Shown here: piece after piece, positions 16,889-26,969 of the stretch
Numbering within the stretch: the stretch's first letter is position 1
Layout of the letters: the number at the start of each line of letters is the position of its first letter
From: Haloquadratum walsbyi J07HQW2
GTDB taxonomy: Archaea; Halobacteriota; Halobacteria; Halobacteriales; Haloferacaceae
Direction of reading: 5' to 3'
Assembly (NCBI RefSeq): GCF_000415985.1
Contig: NZ_KE356561.1
Location: 1,187,362-1,251,361 of the forward strand
Length of the DNA stretch: 64,000 bases
Position numbers and translations under genes: made by a program
Notes under the pieces: model-generated
What the model was told of the DNA's origin: nothing
Database searches by the model: none
Seen by the model: the letters and a program-made list of their open reading frames with translations, nothing else

Positions 16889-17094
16889 GCGCGAGCATGA
16901 TATGCGGTAAGAACAATAGATTATTCAACCCTCTCCGATCCAGTCCAGTCCAATTCAACTCGCGACTACGGTCATTCAAATTGAATTAATTCGTATTCTA
17001 CGACATACAGCTTATGAAATAAATGAATCGTAACTATATGAGTAGAGACAATCCATCCCTTGATATTTTTCTGATTGAGTGTATACATGCGAAT

Positions 17095-17241
17095 ATGCCA
17101 CAGATACATGTTGATGATGAGACGATTGCACGACTTGATTCACTCCGGGAAGATGATGAGGATTATAATGCGATTGTCACTGAACTATTGAATATATACG
17201 AAACAGAAGAATTGACATTATTCCACAGTGGTGATGGATAG
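17095..17241 (+). CDS. Small antitoxin-like protein
   Basis: A 48-residue acidic protein from the internal ATG at 17095 (MPQIHVDDETIARLDSLREDDEDYNAIVTELLNIYE); the frame is open to 17023 but the added residues look non-coding. It has a strand, a long helix, then a helix ending LTLFHSGD. This is a common haloarchaeal small protein of ribbon-helix-helix/VapB-like appearance. No toxin gene is adjacent, so an orphan or solitary regulator is more likely than a toxin-antitoxin pair. Confidence 0.6.
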   Translation: MPQIHVDDETIARLDSLREDDEDYNAIVTELLNIYETEELTLFHSGDG

Positions 17242-17509
17242 CCTATCGTACCTGTTTATTTGGTCTGAATCCATCGTGGGCAAGCACGAGATTCAGAATA
17301 TTATTGATACAGTGCGTAATCACGCCATCCCTGACCGCTCAGTCAGAGACAAGACTGTGAGTGTCGTTTTTAAATAATTCTGTATTTTCGATTCGGACAC
17401 TGGCAGTAATAGAAATAGCGATAATAGTGAAATACAGCCATCTCATTACTTTCTCTCGTGAATAGGGGATGTGAATGACGGTGGAATTATATTAATCGTG
17501 CCGTTAACC

Positions 17510-17995
17510 ATGTGTGTGAGCGTCAACGTCGAAGTGCAGGTCGACCCTCCAGGGGAGGATGACCGCGTTGAAACAGCGTGGACCCTCAAAGAACAGATTC
17601 GAACAGAGGAGGGGGTACTTAAACAGCGACGACCCTTCTTTACCGACGCGTATCGTCGTTCGAAGACACACCTGCTCTTCGAGGATGACGATCTTGTTGG
17701 ATTCGCCTCGGTCCGGCGTGATGGGTATATTCTGTTTCTTGCTGTTGCTCCTTCTTATCGTGGTGAGGGACATGGAAAACGGTTAGTTGCAGAGGCAGCA
17801 GATGATCATGAATCGATTTCATGCCATGCACGTGCGACGAATGAATCCGCACTTTCATTTTATGAGTATCTTAGTTTTGAGATTGTCCGACGAATCACCG
17901 GCTATTATGAAGATGGTGGTGATGCATACTATCTTAAGCTTGGTGACACGCCCTCGATACGAGATCGGTTTGCAGACTTACTCCGACGGTCGTGA
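17510..17995 (+). CDS. GNAT-family N-acetyltransferase (RimI-like)
   Basis: Acetyl-CoA-dependent N-acetyltransferase, possibly for protein N-termini as in RimI. The acetyl-CoA loop is VAPSYRGEGHGKRLV (motif A, Q/RxxGxG/A) after the core strand GYILFLAVAPS, and the C-terminal motif B is SALSFYEYLSFEIVRRITGYY. The ATG at 17510 is followed by a GTG at 17516 that could also be used; the upstream start at 17471 adds a doubtful segment. 161 residues. Stands alone between long spacers. The substrate cannot be told from sequence. Confidence 0.75.
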   Translation: MCVSVNVEVQVDPPGEDDRVETAWTLKEQIRTEEGVLKQRRPFFTDAYRRSKTHLLFEDDDLVGFASVRRDGYILFLAVAPSYRGEGHGKRLVAEAADDHESISCHARATNESALSFYEYLSFEIVRRITGYYEDGGDAYYLKLGDTPSIRDRFADLLRRS

Positions 17996-18279
17996 GCGGC
18001 TATGCGTATGCGTGTGGGTGTAATCTACCCTCTGAATAATGACAATGAGTGTTTCTGGGATGTCCATTGACACTAAATTAGCTCATTCGTCGGGATGGTC
18101 TGATGTATCGCATCGGTACTGCTGTCTTTCGGAGTATACTCACCAATAACGGAGTGTGCTGATGTATGAATCATACTGTGAGTATCTAGATATCAATGAG
18201 ATACATGTACGATCATAGTGTTTCAGGATAATTGGTTATCACATGAGATTTTTATCTGCATGATAAATTGTGTCTAGTT

Positions 18280-19008
18280 ATGCTTGGGTTGAATGTTGAT
18301 GAGCGGGCTCGGACGCTTTTTGAGCAGGAACGTATTCCGCTGTTTTTATCATCGGACTCTGGGTTTTCACTAATCGTTCACTTCTCACAATCGCAGTTCC
18401 GGTCATCTTTATTGTTATATGACGAGGAGTTGAGTTACTTGCCAAGCCGTATGATATTCCATCGGGAACTGACGGGATAGCTACTGGAATGGTCCTCACT
18501 GCCATCGATGGGTCGTGGTTTAAACCGACCATGGCTTGCCGCGATCGCTTTTATATGCGGAATTTGGCTTGTTGCCGACGGATACAGGACGTATCGTGAT
18601 GGACCGTTCAATAAATCGGCTGATCCATATTTTGATACTACCTGGAGCAGTATTGAGGAAATTAGACGGGTACAACAATCGGATCGGATCATGCGTGCGG
18701 TTCGTGAGCGTCTGCAGACACCACCTGCAGTCGCGGCAGATGTTGGAGTTTCTAAAAAAGAGGCGACAATGGCACTCAAAACTCTCAGTAATCGCGGTAT
18801 GGTAGAGCGAATTGACTATGAAAATAGAGATATGATAGATATTAAGAGTAATACAGATGATAGCTCAAACTCAGACATCGATCGGGACACTGCCGCATCC
18901 GGTAAACGACCGCTCAATAGAGATGGATCACAGCAACGACAAATACTGTACCGTGCAACTGAGGGAGCATTCAGCGAGCGAAACAAGATCATGCAGGTGT
19001 TTCAGTGA
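18280..19008 (+). pseudogene. Decayed membrane protein with C-terminal winged-helix region
   Basis: Several frames together read like one protein. From ATG 18280 frame 1 gives LNVDERARTLFEQERIPLF. Frame 3 then gives hydrophobic AVFIIGLWVFTNRSLLTIAVPVIFIVI, a TGA, and RGVELLAKPYDIPSGTDGI. Frame 1 resumes from about 18520 with WLAAIAFICGIWLVADGYRTYRDGPF and a helix-turn-helix-like ERLQTPPAVAADVGVSKKEATMALKTLSNRGMVERI. The part from 18508 is an open 166-codon frame. At least two frameshifts and one stop are needed to join it, so I call it a pseudogene. If the errors are in the sequence, the product is a membrane-anchored DNA-binding or sensor protein. Confidence 0.5.
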
Positions 19009-19076
19009 ATTCTAAAGCGACTGTTTCGGCCGTTTCGATAGCTCCGTGTAAATCTAATTGATATTGAAAATAGCTA

Positions 19077-19925
19077 TCAGAATGACTCAACACCATTATC
19101 TGTAATCACTCGATCGATAAGTGACACAGGCGTTGCGTCGTATGCGGGGTTTTCAATCATAATATTTTCAAGTGGTTCAAGCGACACTTCAGCCGGTGAT
19201 CGGTATTCATTTTCAAATACAAAGCTTCCGTCAACAACCTTCGCGGCTGAGCCAATAACGGTGACAGGGACATCGACTGCGGCTGCTGTTGCGACAATCG
19301 GGAATGTCCCAACACGATTATATAACGTGTCGTTGACAATACAGTCCATCCCGACAACAACCCGGTCGCAGTCTGATAGAAACGATCCAGCAGCGCTGTC
19401 GATAAGCAAATGTGGTTCTACATTGTCCAGTTCAGCAAACCGACGAGCAGCCTTTCGACCGAGATATCGAGGTCGTGCTTCTGTCACATACACTTTTAGC
19501 GGCGTCTCTGTTCCAGTTGCACGCTCGATCGCTTCAAGCACCGTCGATGAGTAATCATGTGTTAGAACCGTCTCATCAGCTTCAAGAGTTGGGGCAGCTT
19601 TGGCGGCTGCTCGGGATTTTCCCTCAGTGACATCTTCAACAACACGATGGATGACCTCCTCGAGAAGCTCCTTTGCGTCATCAAGGTCGTCTTTACGATC
19701 AACTACGTTGATTTTGATCGTCTGCATGGCGTTGAATAATGACGCATGAGATGGGTTTGCTCGTTTGAGTGCCCCGACATTACGTTCAAGATCACGTTCA
19801 AAATTCTCAATTGTGGTATGATCTCGATTAAGAAGATCAGTGAGTGCTTTAGCCGCTTTGACAGCAACGACTGAGGAACTATGCGTTTGCATTTCTTGAA
19901 TCTCTTCAATTGTATTATCTATCAT
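19077..19925 (-). CDS. eIF2B alpha/beta/delta-like protein
   Basis: Belongs to the eIF2B-alpha / methylthioribose-phosphate isomerase / ribose-1,5-bisphosphate isomerase superfamily. N-terminal helical part (about 1-110), then a Rossmann-like domain with VYVTEARPRYLGRKAARRFAEL, VVVGMDCIVNDTLYNRVGTFPIV and VPVTVIGSAAKVVD. The Asp of the GxD element expected for the isomerases is present in GMDCI. At 282 residues it fits archaeal members annotated as translation factors. In haloarchaea the family may instead serve ribose-1,5-bisphosphate in nucleoside recycling; sequence alone does not decide. Confidence 0.8.
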   Translation of the reverse strand: MIDNTIEEIQEMQTHSSSVVAVKAAKALTDLLNRDHTTIENFERDLERNVGALKRANPSHASLFNAMQTIKINVVDRKDDLDDAKELLEEVIHRVVEDVTEGKSRAAAKAAPTLEADETVLTHDYSSTVLEAIERATGTETPLKVYVTEARPRYLGRKAARRFAELDNVEPHLLIDSAAGSFLSDCDRVVVGMDCIVNDTLYNRVGTFPIVATAAAVDVPVTVIGSAAKVVDGSFVFENEYRSPAEVSLEPLENIMIENPAYDATPVSLIDRVITDNGVESF

Positions 19926-20082
19926 ATATCAGCCTCACCAACAATAATCAAAACCGTTCTGAATATACGGCGTGTGTAATTTTCGCTCACGATATTTCCT
20001 CAGTAATTGTTCTTCTTGTATCTGAACTCTGTTGTGTCGTTTGTGATGTGTCTGTCTCAGTATGTAAGTGTGAATTTGGGGT

Positions 20083-20454
20083 TTAGTCTGCGTCCAATTG
20101 AATACGTGAGGAATTATCTTTTATCTCCTTATTCAGCGAAGGAGTTGAAACAGCATCTGTGTCAGCATTATCAATACCAACACCAGCGGCAAGACCGACA
20201 TCGGCATACATATCAATATTAGTGTCAGTATCACTCCAGTGTGCGTAACTGAATACAGAGACTGCAGTAATGATCCAAATCATAGCACCAACTCGAATAG
20301 CAAACTCAACGTGGGCTCCCCACGTTGGAAGTGTCGCAGCGAGAGAAAGTAGAGTCACGACTGGTGCACCGATAATAATTGTCAGGACAAATGTTATTTG
20401 CATCATCCATCCGTAGTTGACCTTGCCTGGATCCGTTATCTCAGCCGGTTCCAC
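20083..20454 (-). CDS. Small haloarchaeal membrane protein (two TM segments)
   Basis: A 123-residue protein starting MEPAEITDPGKVNYGWMMQ. Two membrane spans are visible: ITFVLTIIIGAPVVTLLSLAA (about 20-40) and IRVGAMIWIITAVSVFSYA (about 53-71). An acidic low-complexity tail (DTDTNIDMYADVG onward) follows. It resembles a conserved haloarchaeal family that I recall as DUF5822. No catalytic residues; role unknown. Located convergently with nothing obvious; its start faces the cdc48 operon across 370 bases. Confidence 0.65.
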   Translation of the reverse strand: MEPAEITDPGKVNYGWMMQITFVLTIIIGAPVVTLLSLAATLPTWGAHVEFAIRVGAMIWIITAVSVFSYAHWSDTDTNIDMYADVGLAAGVGIDNADTDAVSTPSLNKEIKDNSSRIQLDAD

Positions 20455-20780
20455 AAAGTAGTATTCGTCGCAGTATTAAAAGTAATATCGATTCAACTGA
20501 TGCCGGTGCCGTCCGTACAATACGTTGAACCTCAATAGCACAGTGGATGACTGTGTATAGATATATTATCTATTGGACATGATTATTCGCATCGACTATA
20601 TGATATTTTGATATATGTGGTGTGAGATGCTATAGAATCTTACGATTGTAATTTAGTGGACTTGAGCTCAGATCTATAACGACTAATATCTTCGTGGAAG
20701 TACGATTTTGGACCGATAACTGTGAACCGCAACACAACCACTATTTTGGCATGTCCGCTGCCGTAATGCGATTATTGTGC
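20455..20780. other. AT-rich divergent spacer
   Basis: No gene, tRNA or repeat found in this stretch. It separates the divergent membrane protein gene from the promoter of the cdc48 operon. Confidence 0.4.
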
Positions 20781-20786
20781 GACAGA

Positions 20787-20819
20787 TTTATATATTATAC
20801 TCCCTAACTTGTGGTTAGG
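20787..20819 (+). promoter_or_regulatory. cdc48-operon promoter with inverted repeat
   Basis: A TATA box (TTTATATA, from 20788) is followed by a perfect inverted repeat CCTAAC-TTGTG-GTTAGG at 20803-20819, only seven bases before the ATG at 20827. The repeat would overlap or directly follow the transcription start, where a repressor could block initiation or an RNA hairpin could hide the start codon. Confidence 0.5.
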
Positions 20820-20826
20820 AAACAAG

Positions 20827-21075
20827 ATGAAAACACAACAGTTCGCCGGCGAGAGCGGACGATTCAGCCGCCGGTACGAGTATGACGATAGTTGGGTCCT
20901 CGCCGTCGAATTAGGTCCCAGTGTGACCACCGTTGATGTTGATATCGTCGGAACAACAGCAATTATTATTGCGAAGACAGACAATAATGTGATTGAGACG
21001 GAATTTGAACTCCCAGAGGGTGAGACGACGGTCACAACCGCTAACGGAATAACTACAATTACAATAGAACAATGA
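20827..21075 (+). CDS. Hsp20-like small protein (DUF7127-like)
   Basis: An 82-residue acidic protein from ATG 20827 ([30 protein letters not shown]). The rest is a string of short beta strands ([45 protein letters not shown]), which is how the alpha-crystallin/Hsp20 (CS-like) fold looks. From memory a haloarchaeal family named DUF7127 sits in front of cdc48. The ATGA overlap with the AAA+ gene suggests co-translation. A role as adaptor or substrate-recruiting partner of the ATPase is inference. Confidence 0.7.
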   Translation: MKTQQFAGESGRFSRRYEYDDSWVLAVELGPSVTTVDVDIVGTTAIIIAKTDNNVIETEFELPEGETTVTTANGITTITIEQ

Positions 21076-23333
21076 AGCTCACTGTCAAACCACTCAAACA
21101 GAAGGACGCTGGTAGAGGATTAGCCGCAATCGATCGTGATGTTGCCACTGAACTTGATCTCGAGGGCGGCGATTACATCCGAATCGAGAGCGAAGATGCC
21201 ACAGCCATTGCTCGAGTATGGCCTGGCTATCCTGATGACCAGGGTACAGGTGTTATTCGGATTGATGGACAACTACGTCAACAGGCAGACGTTGGCATTG
21301 ATGATAGCGTTGATGTCGAAAAAGCTGATATCAACCCGGCAAAGCACGTTGCAATTGCACTCCCACAGAATCTTCGAATCAGTGGGAACATTGGAGCACA
21401 CCTTCGAGATAAACTCTCAGGACAGCCGGTAACGCAAGGACAGAACATCCGAGTTCCATTCGGATTCGGATTCATGTCTTCATCGGCACAGCCGATCCCG
21501 ATGAAGATTGCATCGACAGAGCCGTCAGGAACGGTGATTGTCACCGATTCGACAGAAGTAACACTCAGCCAGCAACCAGCTGAAGACATCCAATCTGACG
21601 GGAGTGACGGGTCGAATACTCCAGCCGTTACCTACGAGGATATCGGTGGTCTCGAAAGAGAACTTGAGCAGGTTCGAGAGATGATTGAGCTGCCGATGCG
21701 TCATCCTGAGTTGTTCCAACGGCTTGGGGTCGAACCACCGAAGGGAGTGTTGTTGCACGGTCCACCGGGAACCGGAAAAACACTCATCGCCAAAGCGGTT
21801 GCCAATGAGATTGATGCAAGTTTCCACACGATCTCTGGTCCAGAGATTATGTCGAAATATTACGGAGAGTCCGAGGAACAACTCCGTGAGATATTCGAGG
21901 AAGCCGAAGAAGAGGCTCCATCAATTGTCTTTGTCGATGAGATTGACTCGATTGCACCAAAACGCGAAGAAGCTGGTGGTGACGTTGAACGACGCGTCGT
22001 CGCACAGTTACTCTCGTTGATGGATGGTCTCGATGAGCGTGGTGAAGTCGTTGTCATTGGTGCAACGAATCGTGTCGACGCACTTGATCCGGCACTGCGC
22101 CGTGGTGGTCGATTTGACCGCGAAATCGAGGTTGGCGTCCCAGATCGGGAGGGTCGAAAAGAGATTCTCCAGGTGCACACACGGAACATGCCACTCTCGG
22201 ATAATGTTGATCTTGATGGATACGCCGATAATACGCATGGGTTCGTCGGTGCAGATATCGAGAGTCTCGCCAAAGAAGCTGCAATGAATGCGCTTCGGCG
22301 AATCCGCCCAGAACTTGATCTTGAGGCTGATGAGATTGATGCAGACATCCTCGAATCATTATCGGTGACTGAGACAGACTTCAAGGAGGCGATCCGAGGC
22401 ATTGAGCCATCTGCCCTTCGTGAAGTATTCGTCGAAGTCCCTGATGTGACATGGGGTGATGTCGGCGGTCTTGTGGACACGAAAGAACAATTACGCGAGA
22501 CAGTTCAATGGCCACTTGATTATCCAGATGTCTTTGATGAGATGGACATACAATCAGCTAAGGGCGTGTTGATGTATGGTCCGCCTGGAACAGGCAAGAC
22601 GATGCTTGCAAAAGCCGTTGCAAACGAGTCTGAATCGAATTTCATCTCGGTGAAAGGTCCAGAGCTGTTGAACAAATATGTTGGCGAATCAGAGAAAGGT
22701 GTCCGCGATATCTTCAAGAAAGCACGAGAAAATGCCCCAACAGTAGTGTTCTTTGATGAGATTGACTCAATCGCGACTGAACGAGGAGGATCAACGGGCG
22801 ATTCAGGCGTTTCAGAACGAGTTGTCTCACAACTACTGACGGAACTTGATGGTCTCGAATCGCTCGAAGATGTAGTTGTGATTGCTACAACAAATCGACC
22901 TGATCTTATTGACTCTGCATTACTACGCCCAGGACGGTTGGATCGGCATGTACATGTGCCCGTTCCAAGTGAGACTGCGCGAGAAGCAATCTTTGAGGTG
23001 CACACTGAGGAGAAGCCACTGGCAGACAGCGTCAGCCTCTCACGACTCGCCGCACGCACTGAAGGGTACGTTGGTGCTGATATCGAAGCAGTATGCCGTG
23101 AGGCATCGATGGCTGCAAGTCGAGAATTCATCAACAGCGTCTCACCTGAGGAGGTTGATGAATCAATCAGCAACATTCGAGTGACCATGGGACACTTTGA
23201 GGATGCTCTCAATGAGGTCGGTCCAAGCGTCACTCAGGAGACACGCGAACAATACGAGCAGATCGAGCAACGCTTTGAGACGAGTAGTGTCGAACGACAG
23301 CCAGAGGCTGGTATCGGTCGAACTTTCCAGTAA
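21072..23333 (+). CDS. cdc48: Cdc48/VAT-type AAA+ ATPase
   Basis: Double-ring AAA+ unfoldase that extracts or remodels proteins, in archaea feeding the proteasome. N-terminal double-psi barrel and CDC48_2 region (about 1-180), then D1 and D2 rings. Walker A GPPGTGKT occurs near residues 230 and 503. Walker B is [14 protein letters not shown] in D1 and [16 protein letters not shown] in D2. Arg fingers lie in [14 protein letters not shown] and [13 protein letters not shown]. 753 residues, full length. The C-terminus ends [10 protein letters not shown] without a long acidic tail. Co-transcribed with the Hsp20-like gene. Confidence 0.95.
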   Translation: MKLTVKPLKQKDAGRGLAAIDRDVATELDLEGGDYIRIESEDATAIARVWPGYPDDQGTGVIRIDGQLRQQADVGIDDSVDVEKADINPAKHVAIALPQNLRISGNIGAHLRDKLSGQPVTQGQNIRVPFGFGFMSSSAQPIPMKIASTEPSGTVIVTDSTEVTLSQQPAEDIQSDGSDGSNTPAVTYEDIGGLERELEQVREMIELPMRHPELFQRLGVEPPKGVLLHGPPGTGKTLIAKAVANEIDASFHTISGPEIMSKYYGESEEQLREIFEEAEEEAPSIVFVDEIDSIAPKREEAGGDVERRVVAQLLSLMDGLDERGEVVVIGATNRVDALDPALRRGGRFDREIEVGVPDREGRKEILQVHTRNMPLSDNVDLDGYADNTHGFVGADIESLAKEAAMNALRRIRPELDLEADEIDADILESLSVTETDFKEAIRGIEPSALREVFVEVPDVTWGDVGGLVDTKEQLRETVQWPLDYPDVFDEMDIQSAKGVLMYGPPGTGKTMLAKAVANESESNFISVKGPELLNKYVGESEKGVRDIFKKARENAPTVVFFDEIDSIATERGGSTGDSGVSERVVSQLLTELDGLESLEDVVVIATTNRPDLIDSALLRPGRLDRHVHVPVPSETAREAIFEVHTEEKPLADSVSLSRLAARTEGYVGADIEAVCREASMAASREFINSVSPEEVDESISNIRVTMGHFEDALNEVGPSVTQETREQYEQIEQRFETSSVERQPEAGIGRTFQ

Positions 23334-23538
23334 GCAGTCAGTCACTCCCTCAGGAATATACTGTTACTCGACTCGCTGATTTTATATTATTCTATTCTAT
23401 TCTGTTGAGCGTCACTGAAGCAAACGTCATGTCACTTGCTGAGAAATCGTGCATGATTGATCTCTCATTGATATGGTTAATCCAGTAATGACGACAAACA
23501 CGGCTCAGTGGCGACTGAAAATAATATTAATCTCGGTA

Positions 23539-24006
23539 TTAGACAATACCGGCAGCACCGAGATCAGCAATAATCGACTCGACGTGGTCGGTGGGTGAAA
23601 CGCCCTCATACATAAACGCGACTGTACCTGTCGGATCAATAACATACGTATTTCGAAATACGCCGTCAAAGCTGTTACCGAACATATTTTTTTCCCCATA
23701 TGAATCATACGCACTAGCAACAGTCCCGTCATCCGAGAGTAGTGGAAACGGGAGATCGTATTCACCTGCAAACATATCTAGATCAGCGACTGGATCATCA
23801 CTAATACCGATCACAGCAATTTCGTTTTCCTCAAATATACCAACTGTATCGCGAAACTCGCATGCCTCAGTGGTACATCCCGGTGTATCAGCGCGAGGAA
23901 AGAAATATACAATAACATGTTGACCACGATACGATGATAATGAGACTGTCGCTCCATCATTCGATGGGAGTGAAAACTCCGGAGCAGACGAGCCAGTTTC
24001 GAGCAT
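23539..24006 (-). CDS. bcp: Bcp/PrxQ-type peroxiredoxin
   Basis: Thiol peroxidase that reduces H2O2 and organic peroxides. ATG 24006 (MLETGSSAPEFSLPSNDG) is preferred over the upstream MHIC start. Thioredoxin fold with the peroxidatic Cys in PRADTPGCTTEACEFRD and the resolving Cys five residues later, the atypical 2-Cys Bcp pattern. GYGEKNMFG-like YGEKNMFGNSF and NTYVIDPTGTVAFMY complete the fold. 155 residues, normal. It is convergent with nothing and lies 48 bases from the gins51 end on the same strand. Confidence 0.92.
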   Translation of the reverse strand: MLETGSSAPEFSLPSNDGATVSLSSYRGQHVIVYFFPRADTPGCTTEACEFRDTVGIFEENEIAVIGISDDPVADLDMFAGEYDLPFPLLSDDGTVASAYDSYGEKNMFGNSFDGVFRNTYVIDPTGTVAFMYEGVSPTDHVESIIADLGAAGIV

Positions 24007-24053
24007 ACAGATATGCAATCGCGACAGTGCTTCAACAATACGGTTTTATTTGG

Positions 24054-25381
24054 TCAATCCAGCCGCTCCGCGGCGTCTTGAGAGAGAAGCGGCTCAGCGT
24101 TCGTCTCTGGAAGCATGATGATGTCTTCTGCTGCAAGGTCGTATTCACGTTGATCAACGCCCAGGATACGACCAACATCAGCGGTAATACGAAGTATAAC
24201 ACGATCTGGATCATCAGACGTGGTATCTGGTGTTATATCTGATTCCAACTCAGCACCTGGCTCTGTCGCCGTCTCTCCTTCCGAGATATTATAACTTTCA
24301 TCTGTGCGCATCCCGGATATCTCATCTGAATTATGATTGATGTCCGTGCTTCCAAGCTCCGAAGAAGGTGTATTGGTGGAATCCGTATGATGAGAGTGGG
24401 ATACAGTTTCAGGCTCAGGCATAGACTGGGAATTTGAGTCTGTCTGAGTTGTCGATGCAGAATTAAGAGTGTCACTCGGTGTCTCCACGTCTGAATCGCT
24501 CTTAATAGGGTTTTGCGGAGTTGACTGTGGTTGTGTCGGTGTCGGTTCTGCCGTATCGCCATCAGTCACCGGATCATCTTGAGCATTATCGGAATTATCA
24601 GGATCCGTGTTCACCGGTGATGTGTCAACCGCATTCACAATATTACCACCATCACCCATTGCAGCGGCAAGAACATCATCTGGATTTGGTGGGGTTGAAT
24701 TATCAGCTGGATCTGAGCGTTGCCTTTCAGTTTCAGTCTCGGTATCAGCGTTCGATCCGTCTTGTGCACGCGAATCTGATGTCGAATCAGCATTGGCAGT
24801 ATCTTCCACACCAGCGCTGATTTCAGAGTTTGGGTCACTGTTCTGAGATTGAGACGCAGCCGAGACGCTATATTCAGTATCTGAGGATTCCGTGGATGAA
24901 GCTGATTCAGTAGGTATTGATTGATCTGGATTCTTTTGAGCTGTATCTCCATCTTCGGGTATCGGTGTCTCTGTGTGTGCTGAATCCTCTGTTCCCTCTC
25001 CGCCAAGCACGCTGAGTACGTGTTCACGGTTTGTTATAATTGCTCAACAAGATCATCAAACAGCGCGCGTTCTTCACTCGTGAGCCCTCCAGTATCGGTT
25101 TTCATATCGGCTGCATCGAAAGAGGCGAGTTTGACTACCTTACCAATCCGGCGTTCATAAATCGCTTTAACGACCTCCTCAGCAGTCTTAATCTCATCAG
25201 TCAATCGTCCGATGGAGGGATCACCAAAGGGGTCATCAGTTGCTTCCGCAAGACGTCGCCGTTCAGCTTTCCGTTCAGCGATATATTCAGCAACATCTTC
25301 ATAAAATGTATCAGACAGATGTTGCAGGCTATCCATCTGTCGTTCTGTCCGTTGAACATCCTGCAGTTCGGTTAGATCCAT
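24054..25381 (-). CDS. GINS subunit Gins51, split by a -1 frameshift
   Basis: Replication factor that joins MCM and the GINS complex in the archaeal CMG helicase. The upstream half (ATG 25381) is MDLTELQDVQRTERQMDSLQ to FDDLVEQL and stops at TAA near 25049. Reading one base back, the other frame continues IITNREHVLSVLGGEG. It then runs through an unusually long acidic Ser/Asp/Thr-rich linker (roughly 210 residues) to the small B domain: VILRITADVGRILGVDQREYDL and LPETNAEPLLSQDAAERL. Both conserved domains are intact; only the junction is broken. It lies behind priS, the standard archaeal pairing. A sequence error or recoding is more likely than loss of function, since GINS is needed for replication. 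Confidence 0.8.
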
Positions 25382-25627
25382 TTGTTGTGACTCAATCCAG
25401 GTATCGTGGGTAATAGGTTGCGTTCATAATATACTGCCGGAGATGAGCTATACTAATATCTGACTGAGACTACCAATCATTATGGTGAATAGTTTACTTC
25501 ACAGTTGCAAGCAGAGCTTATACTATAGAATCATTCCATTCGTACATTGATGTAACTGTGGGTTCGGACATCCGGTGTTTATCCGCTGACAGTGAATATA
25601 AGCCAAAAATACACTCATAATCATCAG

Positions 25628-26785
25628 TTATTGGCTTACCTTTTCGGCTCGACCGCGAGTCATCAGAAAGACTCCCAGACATTCTTCAACAGAGTGTATC
25701 CCTTCAGTGATGCTGAATGTGTCACCATCGAATGTTGTTGCTCCTGGGTCAGTGACTCGCACCCGTATATCTCGACCTCGGAATCGTTCGGGAACGGCGT
25801 CCTCAAGCGGATGAAATGAAGCGATTTCCCCACGAGTAAGTGGGATAACAAGGAGTCCTGAGCCGCCATGGAGACTCCCAGGAAGTCTAATCAGACGGTT
25901 TGTATCAGTCGTCACTGGTTCGTCAATCGGTGCGGTCTCTTGTTCAAATGCTGTCTGTGCGAGTGCGTCGACAAGGATACGGATCCCAGCTCCGCCAGCT
26001 TCAAGATTCCCTGCTTGAATTGCCTCTGGATTTGCGTTAATTTGTCCGAGAATTGTCTCCGCTCGTCCTTCTCCAATTCCCTCGAATGACTGTAATCGCT
26101 TGAGGGCTGTTGTTTCATTACTCGCCTGAAGCTCCTCGACAAGCTCAAGTAGGCGTTTATGAACTCGCCACCCCCATCCGCCACGGTGTCTGAGGGTCCG
26201 CTGTGTTGTTCCTTGGTTTGATTCTGTGTCAATGAATATCTCAACACTCAGATCAATTGCGCGGATATAATCGACAATCTCTCGACGAGCAGCACTATCG
26301 AGACGACGAACCCGTTCATCGCGAACATGAACATGGTATCCCCGCCCTCCAGAGAAGACGACCTGTGTTTCATCGAAAGCAAAGTCATTGTCAATAAACG
26401 CAAGTAGTGTTTGGAGTTCCGCCTTGCACGCTGTGAGCATATCTGCATATGATGTGGTATCAGGGTCAATCCCTGGCAGGTGATCAGCATCAAGATCAAA
26501 AATAAGATCAGCGGATTGCCAGTCTTTTTGATCCATTGTTGTTGCACCCGGATCAGTAAATCGTGCTGCAGAGAAATACACATGTCTTGGCGCAGTCCGG
26601 TGGAGGAAGTCATCAAGACTCCCAAGTTCAAGCAATGACTGATGACGGACCATTGTTGTGCTTCCAGCAGTCCACGGAATGTGTCCCCACTCACGACGAT
26701 TGGCTGCTGGCGGCGTATCTATATTAGCGCGAGCATAGTAATCACCGAAACGGCCTTTCAGATACGTCCGAGTACGGTCCTCCAT
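25628..26785 (-). CDS. priS: DNA primase catalytic (small) subunit PriS
   Basis: Makes RNA primers for replication with PriL. Start [20 protein letters not shown]. Catalytic acidic motif [10 protein letters not shown] (about residues 94-103) and the nucleotide-binding [12 protein letters not shown] with its His. [12 protein letters not shown] near residue 310 holds the later conserved Arg/His. A central helical insert ([18 protein letters not shown]) contains a helix-hairpin-helix-like turn. 385 residues, normal for haloarchaea. gins51 follows after 246 bases on the same strand. No zinc-binding Cys cluster is visible, as usual in haloarchaeal PriS. Confidence 0.93.
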   Translation of the reverse strand: MEDRTRTYLKGRFGDYYARANIDTPPAANRREWGHIPWTAGSTTMVRHQSLLELGSLDDFLHRTAPRHVYFSAARFTDPGATTMDQKDWQSADLIFDLDADHLPGIDPDTTSYADMLTACKAELQTLLAFIDNDFAFDETQVVFSGGRGYHVHVRDERVRRLDSAARREIVDYIRAIDLSVEIFIDTESNQGTTQRTLRHRGGWGWRVHKRLLELVEELQASNETTALKRLQSFEGIGEGRAETILGQINANPEAIQAGNLEAGGAGIRILVDALAQTAFEQETAPIDEPVTTDTNRLIRLPGSLHGGSGLLVIPLTRGEIASFHPLEDAVPERFRGRDIRVRVTDPGATTFDGDTFSITEGIHSVEECLGVFLMTRGRAEKVSQ

Positions 26786-26969
26786 CGCTCAGGGTATATC
26801 CAAGGCGGGGGTAAATTGATTGCGTCTCATTCTTGTTAATAATCTATTCCGCCGTGTTTTGAAAAAGAGTACGAACAGCTTGTGATTGGATCATTGAACA
26901 ACAGAAAGATATTGTATCGTTTGAGTCTGTATCCGGAATATCCTTGTCGGCAGACATCAAATCAAATGT

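Noticed and set aside
21860-23233. Long reverse frames opposite cdc48
   Set aside because: Ser/Arg/Pro-rich shadows of the repetitive AAA+ domains, without start signals or motifs.
24521-24846. Forward frames opposite the Gins51 linker
   Set aside because: His/Gln/Tyr-rich shadow of the low-complexity Ser/Asp/Thr linker.
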